Of a stretch of DNA of 64,000 nt, positions 63,931 to 64,000 are shown one piece after another. The DNA lies in NCBI RefSeq assembly GCF_038002605.1, contig NZ_JBBOCT010000001.1, positions 434,001 through 498,000 of the forward strand. Reading direction: 5' to 3'. Position 1 is the first letter of the stretch. Every line of letters starts with the position of its first letter. The notes under the pieces are model-generated. The model saw only the letters and a list, made by a program, of their open reading frames with translations, was not told the DNA's origin and ran no database searches. The stretch comes from Bacillus sp. FSL K6-3431. GTDB taxonomy: Bacteria; Bacillota; Bacilli; Bacillales; Bacillaceae_C. The position numbers and the translations under genes were made by a program.

Positions 63931-64000
63931 ATAGAGCTACGCTAATGTATGATATAAGAAAGTACAAAGAAATAGGTAGGGAAATAAACTTGTTAAGTGT

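Overview
The window looks like chromosomal DNA from a low-GC, endospore-forming Firmicute of the Bacillus group. The base composition is AT-rich. Ribosome-binding sites are strong (AGGAGG-like) and TTG or GTG starts are frequent. Several genes fit a spore surface: a collagen-like BclB-type protein, a CgeB-type protein and a Cys-rich coat-like protein. The genus cannot be fixed from sequence alone. Gene decay is heavy: at least 13 pseudogenes or gene remnants and four insertion-sequence traces sit between intact genes.

Layout. 1-2.0 kb: the end of a TerC-like membrane protein, then decayed DUF402 and HIT-family genes. 2.2-15.5 kb: a presumed spore-surface region. It holds a short collagen-like exosporium-type protein, three paralogous glycosyltransferase-like genes, a CmcI-type and a TylF-type methyltransferase/hydroxylase-family gene, a two-gene cgeB operon on the minus strand, a Cys-rich protein behind a sigma-K-like promoter, and a 1053-residue coiled-coil protein with four 72-residue repeats overlapping a JAMM metallopeptidase gene. 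16.3-25.4 kb: a nucleotidyltransferase, a helical-repeat protein whose N-terminus looks borrowed from a HIT protein, an ABC-2 transporter operon (ATPase plus two related permeases), and a pair of ABC half-exporters, the first broken by a frameshift. 26.5-31.3 kb: a DUF2935 protein, a DeoR regulator, a NUDIX hydrolase, a MurA-like enzyme with Asp in place of the usual catalytic Cys, and a broken histidine phosphatase.

31.7-32.9 kb: a dead IS1182-like element bracketed by inverted GC-rich palindromic repeats. 33-38 kb: a Clp_N-GNAT fusion, a methyltransferase, a HEAT-like protein, an AraC regulator and a PhyH-type dioxygenase, followed by a rotted copy of the ABC permease from 20.3 kb. 39.2-47.4 kb: a coherent mannoside-use locus. 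A divergent GntR regulator faces a long ManA-type isomerase, a ROK sugar kinase and two GH38-type alpha-mannosidases, with GTTATAAC-type palindromes between regulator and operon and one more inside the first gene. The likely flow is mannoside to mannose to mannose-6-P to fructose-6-P.

47.7-50.1 kb: a decayed secreted LamG/metallophosphoesterase/cohesin-like gene. 51-57 kb: a PhyH-HEAT fusion, an enolase-superfamily dehydratase, an AraC regulator, and a chimeric relic of a sugar isomerase joined to RadC. 57.3-58.9 kb: an intact IS110-family transposase with a structured leader that is a candidate bridge RNA. 58.9-60.6 kb: an MFS exporter preceded by an unlisted 41-residue gene and a perfect palindromic terminator. 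60.9-64 kb: a truncated tyrosine recombinase, small membrane proteins and dihydrofolate reductase. All functional calls come from recognised motifs; no database search was run.
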